From: Bacillus timonensis
GTDB lineage: Bacteria > Bacillota > Bacilli > Bacillales > Bacillaceae_L
Direction: 5' to 3'
NCBI GenBank assembly: GCA_020171895.1
Contig: JAIVAN010000012.1
Span: forward strand, 62,001 to 126,000
DNA: 64,000 nt
Part shown: piece by piece, positions 38,106 to 46,091 of the stretch
Position numbering within the stretch: the stretch's first letter is position 1
Layout: each line of letters opens with the position of its first letter
Position numbers and translations under genes: made by a program
Notes under the pieces: model-generated
Told to the model about the DNA's origin: nothing
What the model saw: the letters and a program-made list of their open reading frames with translations, nothing else
The model's database searches: none

Positions 38106-38971
38106 TTTTTTTCAATGTATTCAAACAAAAAGGATTGGCCATTTCTATAAAAACGCGGGTCATAAAGCCCTAAGCGTTCATCGTCATCCACAACCACTAC
38201 AAATGGTGCCCAATTATAAAGAGTTTCTGCTTCTGGAACCTCAGAAAATAATCTTTCTAAATCAGCATCTTCTGCTGATTGGAGGCTATACACTAACTCA
38301 GCTTCACGGAGTAAAGAATCATTGACTAGCTCAACCTTATTGTCAGTTTTCCCAATTACAGTGAAGTGCCAAGGGAGAAAGCTGGCAGAGAGTGCAAGTT
38401 GGTCATATTTATTTTCATATTGTTGATAGAGAACGTATCCTTGAACCGATTGAATAAGGACATGGAAGCCAATGAGTAGCCATGCAACACGATATACTTT
38501 AAACGTATTCCCTTTTAAACGCCTACCAAAAAACATCGCTCCAAACATGATGAGCCAAAAGATAAAATCAATGATAGGGATGGTACCAAGCGTAATTCGA
38601 AGTTGTGTGAATGGTTCAAAATATCCGGTTCCCCAAGCATTAAACAAATCGCTAGTACTATGTATGAACACGGCAATTGTACCGATAAGAAAAAGTTTTG
38701 GAAAATGTTTCGTTCGAAAAATAACAGTACACAGTAATGCAATTAAGAAAGCCCATATAGGAACCATGAACAAGGAATGAGTGATACCTCGATGCCACAT
38801 TTGATACATGCCTGTTTCATCCCAAAGTTGTGAAATAACATCAATATCAGGTATTTCGCTTCCAACAAGCGTAGTCGTAAAAACAGCTCGCTTTAATTTC
38901 TCATCCATTTCATTTTTATTAATAGCACCATACTGGGTTAAGCCAAATAGTGCGTGTGTAACTGAATCCAA
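38096..38971 (-). CDS. membrane-bound metal-dependent hydrolase, YdjM/YfhP type
   Basis: About 291 residues with four or more membrane helices and the histidine/aspartate pattern of the YdjM (DUF457) family: HALFGLT near the start, SEIPDIDVI and MWHRGITHSLFMVP, with HSTSDLFNAWG following. A metal-dependent hydrolase function is assumed for the family but substrates are unknown. The start is probably TTG 38971 (MDSVTHALFGL), with AGAGG eight bases upstream; ATG 38977 is too close to that ribosome site and ATG 39004 has none. The C-terminal 100 residues lie outside the membrane and are less conserved. Confidence 0.75.
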   Translation of the reverse strand: MDSVTHALFGLTQYGAINKNEMDEKLKRAVFTTTLVGSEIPDIDVISQLWDETGMYQMWHRGITHSLFMVPIWAFLIALLCTVIFRTKHFPKLFLIGTIAVFIHSTSDLFNAWGTGYFEPFTQLRITLGTIPIIDFIFWLIMFGAMFFGRRLKGNTFKVYRVAWLLIGFHVLIQSVQGYVLYQQYENKYDQLALSASFLPWHFTVIGKTDNKVELVNDSLLREAELVYSLQSAEDADLERLFSEVPEAETLYNWAPFVVVVDDDERLGLYDPRFYRNGQSFLFEYIEKNQK

Positions 38972-39015
38972 GATCATCACCTCTTCACCATTATAATCAA
39001 TCACGATTACAAAGG

Positions 39016-39046
39016 GAAAAAAGAAACCCCCTTAATGAAAAGGAGG
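39016..39046 (-). terminator. terminator of the 52-residue membrane protein gene
   Basis: On the minus strand CCTCCTT and AAGGGGG pair with one wobble, then TTTCTTTTTT follows. Confidence 0.6.
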
Positions 39047-39061
39047 TAGAAATGTGTATTA

Positions 39062-39220
39062 TCATGCTGTTGGTGGAGGATTGTTATTATTCTTTGGCAG
39101 AGGATCAACTTTCACAGAGTCTTCTGGGTTTAGTCCAATTCTTAATTCATACAAAAAATAAAGCATCAAACCAATGAGAAGAAAAAATAACCCTAACGTT
39201 GTTAACCACATACCTAACAT
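39062..39220 (-). CDS. small single-pass membrane protein, 52 residues
   Basis: ATG 39220 is preceded by GGAGGGATTTGT. One membrane helix (about residues 5-24, LTTLGLFFLLIGLMLYFLY) is followed by a short polar tail rich in Pro and Asn ending NNNNPPPTA. Function unknown. It is upstream of the YdjM-type hydrolase in the same direction but is separated from it by a hairpin. Confidence 0.7.
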   Translation of the reverse strand: MLGMWLTTLGLFFLLIGLMLYFLYELRIGLNPEDSVKVDPLPKNNNNPPPTA

Positions 39221-39349
39221 ACAAATCCCTCCTTTTTACACTTATATGCGTAAAAAGGACAAAACTTCACAATATTTTCTAAGAAAGCAGGAATGTGAAG
39301 CAGTCATCGCTAATTTTATGAAGATAACTGTAAATCGGGAGGTAAGATT

Positions 39350-40180
39350 TTGGGGGAATTATCGGTAAAAAAAGCAAGAGATTTTGTATTAAAGAATGGA
39401 ACAGTATGGGAAAAGGCATTGTTTCAATATTTATTTGAAGACGGTTCAATCAAGAGAGTCCATCAAGCTTTACTTTGTTATAAAAACGAAGATGGAGGAT
39501 GGGGGCATGGGTTAGAGCATGACATCCAATGTCCGTCTTCTAATCCGCTTGCATTGGAGTTTTTATTAGCTGTGATTCGAGATACAGACATCCCCGTTGG
39601 GAATTTACTGGAAGGAACAGTCGAATGGCTAGAACAAAACCGTAAAGAAGATGGGTCACTAAAAAATCCAAATGACTTACTTGAATACCCGCATGCTCCT
39701 TGGTGGGGTGAAGGTGGACAAACTGCTCCTGATTCAATTGTTGGAAATTTAATGAAGCATGGACTATGTTCAGAATCACTTGCTGCCTCAACTGCGAATT
39801 GGGTTAAGACCCATTTAACAGAAGAAAAAATAAAAGAAGTGGATTGGCTATTTATGGCGTACCATGCGTTTGATTATTTTATGAATGCACCGACAACAGA
39901 GGACAATGAGAGAGGGAAACAGTTGACGATTAATCATATCACATCGTTAGTCATGAAAGCTGAACCTAAACAATACTTTACCTTCTTTCATTTTTCACCG
40001 ACACCAGAAAGCCCCATTGCAAAAGCTGTACCGAAAGAATATTTAGATAAGTTATTAGATCACTTATGTGACTCGCAACGAGAAGATGGCGGGTGGGATG
40101 ATGAACATGGCCTTCTCTACTGGCAGCCTTACATGACGATCAAAATACTTCATACATTGAAAAATTATAACCGTATCTAA
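39350..40180 (+). CDS. prenyltransferase/terpene-cyclase-like alpha-toroid protein
   Basis: A 276-residue soluble protein with two QW-like repeats, NEDGGWGHGLEHD near residue 46 and REDGGWDDEHG near 250, the hallmark of the alpha/alpha toroid shared by squalene cyclases, prenyltransferases and related domains. The DXDD motif of class II cyclases is not seen, so a catalytic role is uncertain. TTG 39350 follows GGGAGGTAAGATT. Single gene ended by a strong hairpin. Homologues are generally annotated as hypothetical. Confidence 0.7.
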   Translation: MGELSVKKARDFVLKNGTVWEKALFQYLFEDGSIKRVHQALLCYKNEDGGWGHGLEHDIQCPSSNPLALEFLLAVIRDTDIPVGNLLEGTVEWLEQNRKEDGSLKNPNDLLEYPHAPWWGEGGQTAPDSIVGNLMKHGLCSESLAASTANWVKTHLTEEKIKEVDWLFMAYHAFDYFMNAPTTEDNERGKQLTINHITSLVMKAEPKQYFTFFHFSPTPESPIAKAVPKEYLDKLLDHLCDSQREDGGWDDEHGLLYWQPYMTIKILHTLKNYNRI

Positions 40181-40186
40181 AAAAGA

Positions 40187-40223
40187 AAAGGTGAAATCGT
40201 TCTTTGATTTCACCTTTCTTTTT
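40187..40223. terminator. bidirectional terminator between the toroid protein and yfkK
   Basis: AAAGGTGAAATC and GATTTCACCTTT form a 12-pair stem with T-rich tails on both strands. Confidence 0.8.
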
Positions 40224-40232
40224 ATATAAGAA

Positions 40233-40460
40233 TTATTTGTTTTTACGAAGATTTCCTAACTCTTCAACAAGTGCTTGCATTTCATTAGGACTAAATGAAT
40301 TTTTCTTCATCACTAAATCATAAATGTCCTTTAACTCGGCATACATTTCTTCGTCAAAATGAGTAGATTTAATTGCTCCTAAGTTTAGGACCTTTAGCTT
40401 TTCTTTTATTTTTTCAATCATAAAGTCTACGTTCTCTACCGTCTTTTGGGTCAAATCCAT
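40233..40460 (-). CDS. yfkK: DUF1128 family protein YfkK
   Basis: A 75-residue helical protein matching DUF1128, with the conserved end FSPNEMQALVEELGNLRK. B. subtilis yfkK, next to yfkJ, encodes the same family, and here too it lies beside yfkJ, divergently oriented. No membrane helix or signal. Function unknown. Confidence 0.85.
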   Translation of the reverse strand: MDLTQKTVENVDFMIEKIKEKLKVLNLGAIKSTHFDEEMYAELKDIYDLVMKKNSFSPNEMQALVEELGNLRKNK

Positions 40461-40639
40461 CTTTTCAAATCCTTTCGAGATTCCATTTTCTTATATTGTA
40501 TCATGTTTTGTTGAAAATAGTTCAAGCTCTCTCACTAAAATATACAGTACATAGAATATAAACAAAATGAGATGTTTTCATAATGATCTTTAATTCATTA
40601 TAATGTAAGTAAGATGATGCAGAGGAAGGAGTTTCCAAA

Positions 40640-41137
40640 ATGATTTCTGTTCTATTTGTTTGCTTAGGTAATATTTGTCGCTCTCCTATGGCTGAGGCTG
40701 TGTTTAAAGATTTAATCGCAAAGCAAGGATTAAGCGATAAAATTTTCATTGATTCTGCAGGAACTGGTAATTGGCATGCTGGAAAGCCACCGCATGAAGG
40801 AACAATTTCAATCTTATCAGAAAAACAAATTTCAGTAGAAGGATTGAAGGCAAGGCAAGTCGAAAAAGCAGATGTACAGAAGTTCGATTATATTATTGCA
40901 ATGGATGTTGAAAACCTTGGAAACCTCAGAAGGTTAGCAGGCTATGACAAAGCTGGCTATATTGGAAGGCTGTTAGACTTTGTGCCAGAAAGTGATATAG
41001 CGGATGTACCGGATCCATATTATACAGGGAATTTTGAAGAAGTATACGATTTAGTGAAAAAAGGGTGCGAAGGTTTACTTCAAACGATTCGTAAAGAAAA
41101 CAGCTTATCATGTTTGAACGAAAATAATATCGGATAA
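40640..41137 (+). CDS. yfkJ: low-molecular-weight protein tyrosine phosphatase YfkJ
   Basis: Cytoplasmic phosphotyrosine phosphatase, 165 residues. The P-loop CLGNICRS (C8 to R14 region) is the CX5R signature, and the general acid aspartate lies in VPDPYYTG near residue 121. ATG follows GGAAGGAG. It is first in a yfkJ-yfkI-yfkH run in the same direction, conserved with B. subtilis, where YfkJ contributes to stress tolerance. Confidence 0.93.
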   Translation: MISVLFVCLGNICRSPMAEAVFKDLIAKQGLSDKIFIDSAGTGNWHAGKPPHEGTISILSEKQISVEGLKARQVEKADVQKFDYIIAMDVENLGNLRRLAGYDKAGYIGRLLDFVPESDIADVPDPYYTGNFEEVYDLVKKGCEGLLQTIRKENSLSCLNENNIG

Positions 41138-41157
41138 AGAGATAGGAGAGAGTAAAC

Positions 41158-41511
41158 ATGAAACGAAACAAAATGTTAGAAGGTATGATGTTTGGAGCGA
41201 TTGTAGGTGCAGCAGTAGCACTATTCGATAAAGAAACAAGAGAAACGGTTATACATAATTCAAAGTCTTGTGGAAAAAAAGCTATCGATGTCATGAAAAA
41301 TCCTGAGGTTGTAACGGAGAAAATTAAGCATAATATAAATACAGTTAGGACAACGATTGAAGAGGTCACAGAAGATGTGAAATTTTTAGCGAGTAAAGTA
41401 AGTGAAATTAACGAAACGACTCCTAAAATGGTTGAAATGTTGAAGGAAACAAAGCAAACCTTTTCAACAAAGAGAGAATTAGAGGAGGATAAAGAAATCG
41501 AGGTGAAGTAA
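41158..41511 (+). CDS. yfkI: YtxH-like protein YfkI
   Basis: 117 residues. A short hydrophobic N-terminal segment (MMFGAIVGAAVALFD) resembles YtxH-type proteins, followed by a long amphipathic, charged helix likely to form a coiled coil. Its stop codon overlaps the start of yfkH by one base. Function unknown; position is the same as B. subtilis yfkI. Confidence 0.8.
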   Translation: MKRNKMLEGMMFGAIVGAAVALFDKETRETVIHNSKSCGKKAIDVMKNPEVVTEKIKHNINTVRTTIEEVTEDVKFLASKVSEINETTPKMVEMLKETKQTFSTKRELEEDKEIEVK

Positions 41512-42353
41512 TGCGTCGAGCAAATGGGGAATTAAATGGTCAGGTATTAAAAGAGCTTTATTTGCGCTTTAATGAAGATGAAGTAGCGGGTCTAGCTGCA
41601 GAGTTAGCATACTTTTTTTTATTATCGCTGTTTCCATTCTTAATTTTCTTAGTTACACTAGTAGGTTTTTTGCCGTTGTCACAAGAAGATGTTCTAAATT
41701 TCGTTAGTGAATACGCACCTGGTGGTACGATGGATTTAATCGAAAAAAACTTAAATGTTATACTAGGAAATCACAATGGACAACTATTGTCATTTGGAAT
41801 TATAGCTACTATCTGGTCTGCATCGAATGGTATTAACTCAGTCGTACGAGCCTTTAATCGAGCATATGATGTGAAGGAAAGTCGACACTTTCTTGTTGCA
41901 CGAGGAATGTCAATTCTTTTAACATTTGCGATGATTTTTGTTATTGTTGTAGCTCTCTTGCTGCCTGTATTTGGAAGACAAATTGGTTTGTTTATTTTTT
42001 CGACTTTTGGTTTATCAGATACATTTTTAACGATTTGGAATGCCCTCCGTTGGATATTAAGTGCATTTATATTATTTGTTGTATTCACTTCTCTCTATTA
42101 TTTTGCGCCAAATAAAAAGCTGAAAATTAAAGAAGTTGTAAGTGGTGCTTTCTTTGCGACCTTTGGTTGGATGTTTGTGTCGTTAGCTTTTTCATATTAT
42201 GTGGGTAAGTTCGGGGATTATTCTGCAACATATGGAAGCTTAGGAGGTATCATTGTACTGATGATTTGGTTTTATTTAACAGGCCTAATTATCATTATTG
42301 GAGGAGAATACAACGCGATCTTAAACTGTCATCGTGTTCGTCAGAATAGATAA
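41511..42353 (+). CDS. yfkH: YihY/BrkB family membrane protein YfkH
   Basis: 280-residue integral membrane protein with about six helices and the YihY family pattern: AAELAYFFLLSLFPFLIF near residue 30, a central SASNGINSVVRAFNRAYDV and C-terminal YGSLGGIIVLMIWFYLTG. Once called ribonuclease BN by error; transport or lipid-related roles have been suggested but are not established. Translationally coupled to yfkI. Confidence 0.9.
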   Translation: MRRANGELNGQVLKELYLRFNEDEVAGLAAELAYFFLLSLFPFLIFLVTLVGFLPLSQEDVLNFVSEYAPGGTMDLIEKNLNVILGNHNGQLLSFGIIATIWSASNGINSVVRAFNRAYDVKESRHFLVARGMSILLTFAMIFVIVVALLLPVFGRQIGLFIFSTFGLSDTFLTIWNALRWILSAFILFVVFTSLYYFAPNKKLKIKEVVSGAFFATFGWMFVSLAFSYYVGKFGDYSATYGSLGGIIVLMIWFYLTGLIIIIGGEYNAILNCHRVRQNR

Positions 42354-42464
42354 CGTAGCTTCCGTAAGTTTCCTTTATGACCTTCAACTAATTGTGAAAT
42401 ACTAAAATACGTATAGACTGTTAGTAGGGTCTTTACAATTAGGTGGAATGGAGGCGTTTAAACA

Positions 42465-42569
42465 ATGGCTAAGCATACGAAAAAAGATGGCGGAACAAAG
42501 CAAAAGGGCAAAGCGCGTCCTAAACATAAAACAAGTAGTAGTGCTAACGGTAGTAACGGCTATCACTAA
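42465..42569 (+). CDS. very small basic protein, 34 residues
   Basis: ATG 42465 follows TGGAGGCG ten bases upstream. The product begins MAKHTKKDGGTKQKGKARPK and ends with a Ser/Asn/Gly-rich tail. It is lysine-rich, without hydrophobic core, and resembles in style the small spore core proteins of Bacillus, but I cannot assign a family. No start or stop of another gene covers the region. Confidence 0.55.
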   Translation: MAKHTKKDGGTKQKGKARPKHKTSSSANGSNGYH

Positions 42570-42636
42570 GATTGAAAGCTGATGCTGCACGCTTCGTCCT
42601 GAGATGTTGGGCTGATGACCCTCCACTCAAGTAAAA

Positions 42637-42675
42637 CTAAAAAGAGACTTGGTACCCGACGTGTACCAAGTCTCT
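42637..42675 (-). terminator. zosA terminator
   Basis: AGAGACTTGGTAC and GTACCAAGTCTCT form a 13-pair stem, followed on the minus strand by five Ts. Confidence 0.85.
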
Positions 42676-42678
42676 CTA

Positions 42679-44610
42679 TTATGATTTAAGCAAACGTAAG
42701 CTATTTAATATAACGAGAATTGTACTTCCTTCGTGTCCGATTACGCCAAATGGAAGGTCAATTATTTGAAAGAAGTTAGAGCAAATTAGAAACGTAATAA
42801 CTGCGATTGAAAAGATAATATTTTGTTTAATGATTTTGTTCATACGTTTTGATAACGCGATTGCATCTGAAATTTTGAGTAAATCGTTTTTCATGAGAAC
42901 AACATCTGCTGTTTCAAGGGCAACGTCTGTACCTTGCCCCATCGCAATTCCAACACTCGCTGTCGCAAGGGCTGGTGCATCATTAATCCCATCTCCAACC
43001 ATCGCAACAGATGAGTACTCCTTTTTTAAATCCTTTAAATGTTGTACTTTCGTTTCTGGAAGGCACTCTGCAAAATAGGAATCGATGCTACTTTCGCTTG
43101 CGATAGCTTGAGCGGTTTTTTGACCATCTCCTGTTAACATGATAGTAAAAATCCCTGCTTTTCTTAAGTTGTTAATAGCCTTTTCTGCATCTGCTCTTAC
43201 TTGGTCTTTTAATGCAATCACACCAGCGACCCCTAGTTGGTCTTTTACAAAAACGACGGTTTTACCTTCTGACGAAAGGGTTAGTGCAATTCCTTGATGA
43301 AACTCATTTGCTTGTTCCTTGCCAATAAAATCTGCCTTTCCAACTAAAAGTTCCGATCCAAAGTACTTCGCTTTAATTCCCCAACCAGAAACGTCCTCAA
43401 TTTGGTCGGGTTCATTTAAAGTTAATTGGCGATTTTTTGCATAAGTAACGATTGCTTCGGCTAATGGATGTGTTGATTGATTTTCAATTGATGCTACGAT
43501 TGTAAGAAATTCGTCTTCACTTACATTTTCTCTCGTTACAACATCCGTCACTTCAGGTTTTCCATTTGTTAATGTTCCTGTTTTATCAAATGCAATGGCA
43601 TGTAACGATCCAAGTCTTTCTAAATGGATGCCACCTTTAAATAGTATCCCATTTCTCGCTCCATTTGATATCGCCGAAAGAGTAGCTGGCATAATGGAAG
43701 CTACTAGCGCACAAGGGGATGCAACAACTAATAATATCATGGCTCGGTAGAAAGTTTCTGTCCAGCTCCAGCCTAGAGCATAGTGAGGAAGGATCATCAT
43801 CACTAATACAGCTGTTAGGACAAGCTTGACGTATGTCCCTTCGAATTTTTCAATAAATAGCTGTGAAGGGGATTTTTCGCTTTGTGCTGATTGTACGAGC
43901 TGGATGATTTTCTGGAATAGAGTATTACTGCTTTCTTTCGTTACTTCTACTGTAACAGCTCCGTTAATGTTAACTGTACCTGCAAAAACTTCGTCGTTTA
44001 ATGCTTTAGTTACTGGCATCGACTCACCTGTAATTGCTGCTTCATCAATTGTAGTTGTACCTTTTACCACTTTTCCGTCTGTTGGAACTCGCTCTCCTGG
44101 TTTCACTAAAATGTGATCTCCAATTTGTAAGTTGGAGACATGTACGATTTCCTCTGAACCATTTTTTACTTTTGTAGCAACTTCAGGTTGTAGGTCCATA
44201 AGTGCGGAAATTTCTCGATTGCTTTTATTTAGGGTATAAGTTTCTAGTGCACCACTTAATGCGAAGATAAAGATTAAAATGGCACCTTCTGCCCAGTATC
44301 CGATAATGGCAGAGCCTATTGCTGCAAAGATCATCAGCATTTCAACGTTTAATTCCCTATTTGCAATCGTTTCTTCAATTCCTTCCTTCGCCTTAGCAAA
44401 CCCTCCAATGACAAAGGAGAGAATGTATAAAGTAATAGAAAGTAAATCTTGATTATATAAAGAGACGAACCAGCCAGAGAAAATTAAAAGTCCACAAATA
44501 ATAGCAGCTATCAATTCACCATGTGTTTGTACTTTTTCAATTAACCTTGTACTTTCTTGATGGATGGGTTGATTTGTTTTACGTTCCATAATATTCACTT
44601 CTGTACTCAT
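42679..44610 (-). CDS. zosA: P1B-type metal ATPase, ZosA-like
   Basis: Heavy-metal transporting ATPase, 643 residues. Domains in order: short cytoplasmic tail without an HMA or Cys-rich metal-binding domain, membrane helices, actuator TGES loop, membrane SPCAL metal site, phosphorylation site DKTGTLT, hinge GDGINDAPA and a terminal GHEGSTILVILNSLRLL, shared with B. subtilis ZosA. ATG 44610 has GGAGGG upstream, better than GTG 44625. ZosA supplies zinc under peroxide stress and is PerR-regulated in B. subtilis; a PerR-like box upstream here strengthens the assignment. Direction of transport cannot be proved by sequence. Confidence 0.88.
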   Translation of the reverse strand: MSTEVNIMERKTNQPIHQESTRLIEKVQTHGELIAAIICGLLIFSGWFVSLYNQDLLSITLYILSFVIGGFAKAKEGIEETIANRELNVEMLMIFAAIGSAIIGYWAEGAILIFIFALSGALETYTLNKSNREISALMDLQPEVATKVKNGSEEIVHVSNLQIGDHILVKPGERVPTDGKVVKGTTTIDEAAITGESMPVTKALNDEVFAGTVNINGAVTVEVTKESSNTLFQKIIQLVQSAQSEKSPSQLFIEKFEGTYVKLVLTAVLVMMILPHYALGWSWTETFYRAMILLVVASPCALVASIMPATLSAISNGARNGILFKGGIHLERLGSLHAIAFDKTGTLTNGKPEVTDVVTRENVSEDEFLTIVASIENQSTHPLAEAIVTYAKNRQLTLNEPDQIEDVSGWGIKAKYFGSELLVGKADFIGKEQANEFHQGIALTLSSEGKTVVFVKDQLGVAGVIALKDQVRADAEKAINNLRKAGIFTIMLTGDGQKTAQAIASESSIDSYFAECLPETKVQHLKDLKKEYSSVAMVGDGINDAPALATASVGIAMGQGTDVALETADVVLMKNDLLKISDAIALSKRMNKIIKQNIIFSIAVITFLICSNFFQIIDLPFGVIGHEGSTILVILNSLRLLKS

Positions 44611-44671
44611 TTTTGTTCCCTCCACTTTTCTAATTGAGAAAAAGAATCACAATCAATTGCCCTAAAAAATG

Positions 44672-44700
44672 ACGAAAGCTGCCGTCTATAAAGGACAGCA
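44672..44700 (-). other. hairpin in the zosA leader
   Basis: On the minus strand GCTGCTGTC and GACGGCAGC pair (one wobble) with a T-rich stretch starting about ten bases later. It could affect zosA expression; as a terminator it is weak. Confidence 0.4.
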
Positions 44701-44724
44701 GCAGTCATGCAATGAATTTTTATT

Positions 44725-44739
44725 TAATAATTATTATAA
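44725..44739 (-). promoter_or_regulatory. PerR box upstream of zosA
   Basis: The minus strand reads TTATAATAATTATTA, 14 of 15 matches to the PerR consensus TTATAATNATTATAA. It overlaps a TATAAT that could be the -10 of the zosA promoter. Confidence 0.65.
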
Positions 44740-44853
44740 TTTAATAATACCATAGGTACTTAATGAATAAAAGTACTTTGCTTCTAATATTTTGACATTC
44801 CCCTTTATCATGTGCTAAACAAGAAGAGAGTGTGACAGAAAGTAGGGAAGTAA

Positions 44854-45786
44854 GTGACAGCAGAACGATTTTATACGAGTAAGCTTGGTATTATCATCGC
44901 AGCGATCGGTGCGACTTTTTTATGGGGAAGTGCTTTTCCATTTATTAAATTGAGCTATACAGAATTAGGTATTGCTCAACATGAATTCGATAAGCAAATT
45001 TTATTTGCTGGATATCGATTTTTTTTAGCAGCAATCTTAATTATGCTCTTTTTCATGTTAATTAATAAGAAAATGATTTACAAAAAAGGTACGGGGTTAC
45101 CTCTACTAAAAGTGGGTGTGTTTCAAACCTTTTTGCAATATGTATTATTTTATATAGGACTTAGTTATTCTACTGGGATACAAGGGGCCATCATAGCAGG
45201 GACAGCTTCATTCTTTCAGATTTTATTTGCACATTTTATGTACAAGGATGATTATATTAATCAGAAAAAAATCCTTGGTCTTATTATAGGGTTCACGGGG
45301 GTTATTATTGTAAATCTAACGAGAGGGTCATTTACACTTGATTTTGGCATCGGAGAATTTCTATTGCTCATTGCAATGATGGTTTCGGCATTCGGTAATC
45401 TACTGGCACGTAATGCAAGTGCCAAGATGGAAGTTTCTTATTTAACGTCTTATCAAATGTTATTTGGTTCAATCGGACTTCTCCTATCTGGTGGAGTTTT
45501 AGTAGGATTTTTCCCATTTGATTTTTCAGTAAAAGCGATGCTCATGCTACTGTATTTAGCTTTTTTATCAGCCGCAGGTTTTATCTTGTGGAATAATGTC
45601 ATGAAATACAACCAAGTTGGAAAGGTTTCAATGTATTTATTCCTTGTACCAGTATTCGGTGTGTTTTTATCAGGGATGCTACTAAGAGAGCCAATTCACT
45701 TGTTTGTATTACTCGGATTACTGTTAGTGACAGCAGGGATAGTGGTTGTTAATCGAAGAGAAGTAAAGAAAGAAAGCCCAGTTTAA
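44854..45786 (+). CDS. EamA family (DMT) transporter
   Basis: 310-residue inner-membrane protein with ten predicted helices arranged as two EamA repeats. It starts with GATFLWGSAFPFIKL, the usual entry of the family, and repeat 2 begins near ISLLIAMMVSAFGN. Probable exporter or importer of small metabolites; substrate unknown. GTG 44854 follows AGTAGGGAAG. Divergent from zosA. Confidence 0.88.
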   Translation: MTAERFYTSKLGIIIAAIGATFLWGSAFPFIKLSYTELGIAQHEFDKQILFAGYRFFLAAILIMLFFMLINKKMIYKKGTGLPLLKVGVFQTFLQYVLFYIGLSYSTGIQGAIIAGTASFFQILFAHFMYKDDYINQKKILGLIIGFTGVIIVNLTRGSFTLDFGIGEFLLLIAMMVSAFGNLLARNASAKMEVSYLTSYQMLFGSIGLLLSGGVLVGFFPFDFSVKAMLMLLYLAFLSAAGFILWNNVMKYNQVGKVSMYLFLVPVFGVFLSGMLLREPIHLFVLLGLLLVTAGIVVVNRREVKKESPV

Positions 45787-45799
45787 GGGGCTTTCTTTT
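45772..45799. terminator. terminator between EamA and the BH0509-like gene
   Basis: GAAAGCCC and GGGCTTTC pair around an eight-base loop, followed by TTTTC on the plus strand and by TTTACTTC on the minus strand. Confidence 0.7.
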
Positions 45800-45801
45800 C
45801 T

Positions 45802-45948
45802 TTACTCAACAATTTCTTCAAATTGAAAATACGTAACATTATAAATATGTTCAATATCTGCGTCTGTCATATAAATGAGATCATCCTTTTCAATTCCTTT
45901 TACCTTTGAAATAAACGTCACCATATTCTTTCTTTCCTGTCTTGACAT
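45802..45948 (-). CDS. BH0509-family small protein
   Basis: 48 residues if started at ATG 45948, which has AAAGGAG nine bases upstream; a longer frame from 45984 starts before that ribosome site. The sequence MSRQERKNMVTFISK followed by DLIYMTDADIEHIYN matches the small Bacillaceae BH0509-like family as I remember it. Soluble and acidic at the C-terminus. Function unknown. Confidence 0.7.
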   Translation of the reverse strand: MSRQERKNMVTFISKVKGIEKDDLIYMTDADIEHIYNVTYFQFEEIVE

Positions 45949-46091
45949 TCCAGTCAGCTCCTTTGTTTTTTTTTCGTTCTGCACTACTGTTTTAATACAG
46001 TGTACTATTCTTAATTCTATTATATAACAGTAGATGAAAAAAGTTCAATAAATAATTTAAATTTTTAAGAAATGGGCAAAAGAAAAAGCCT

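Noticed and set aside
38059-38325. 88-residue plus-strand ORF after adhE
   Set aside because: Starts in the terminator and is antisense to the YdjM-type gene.
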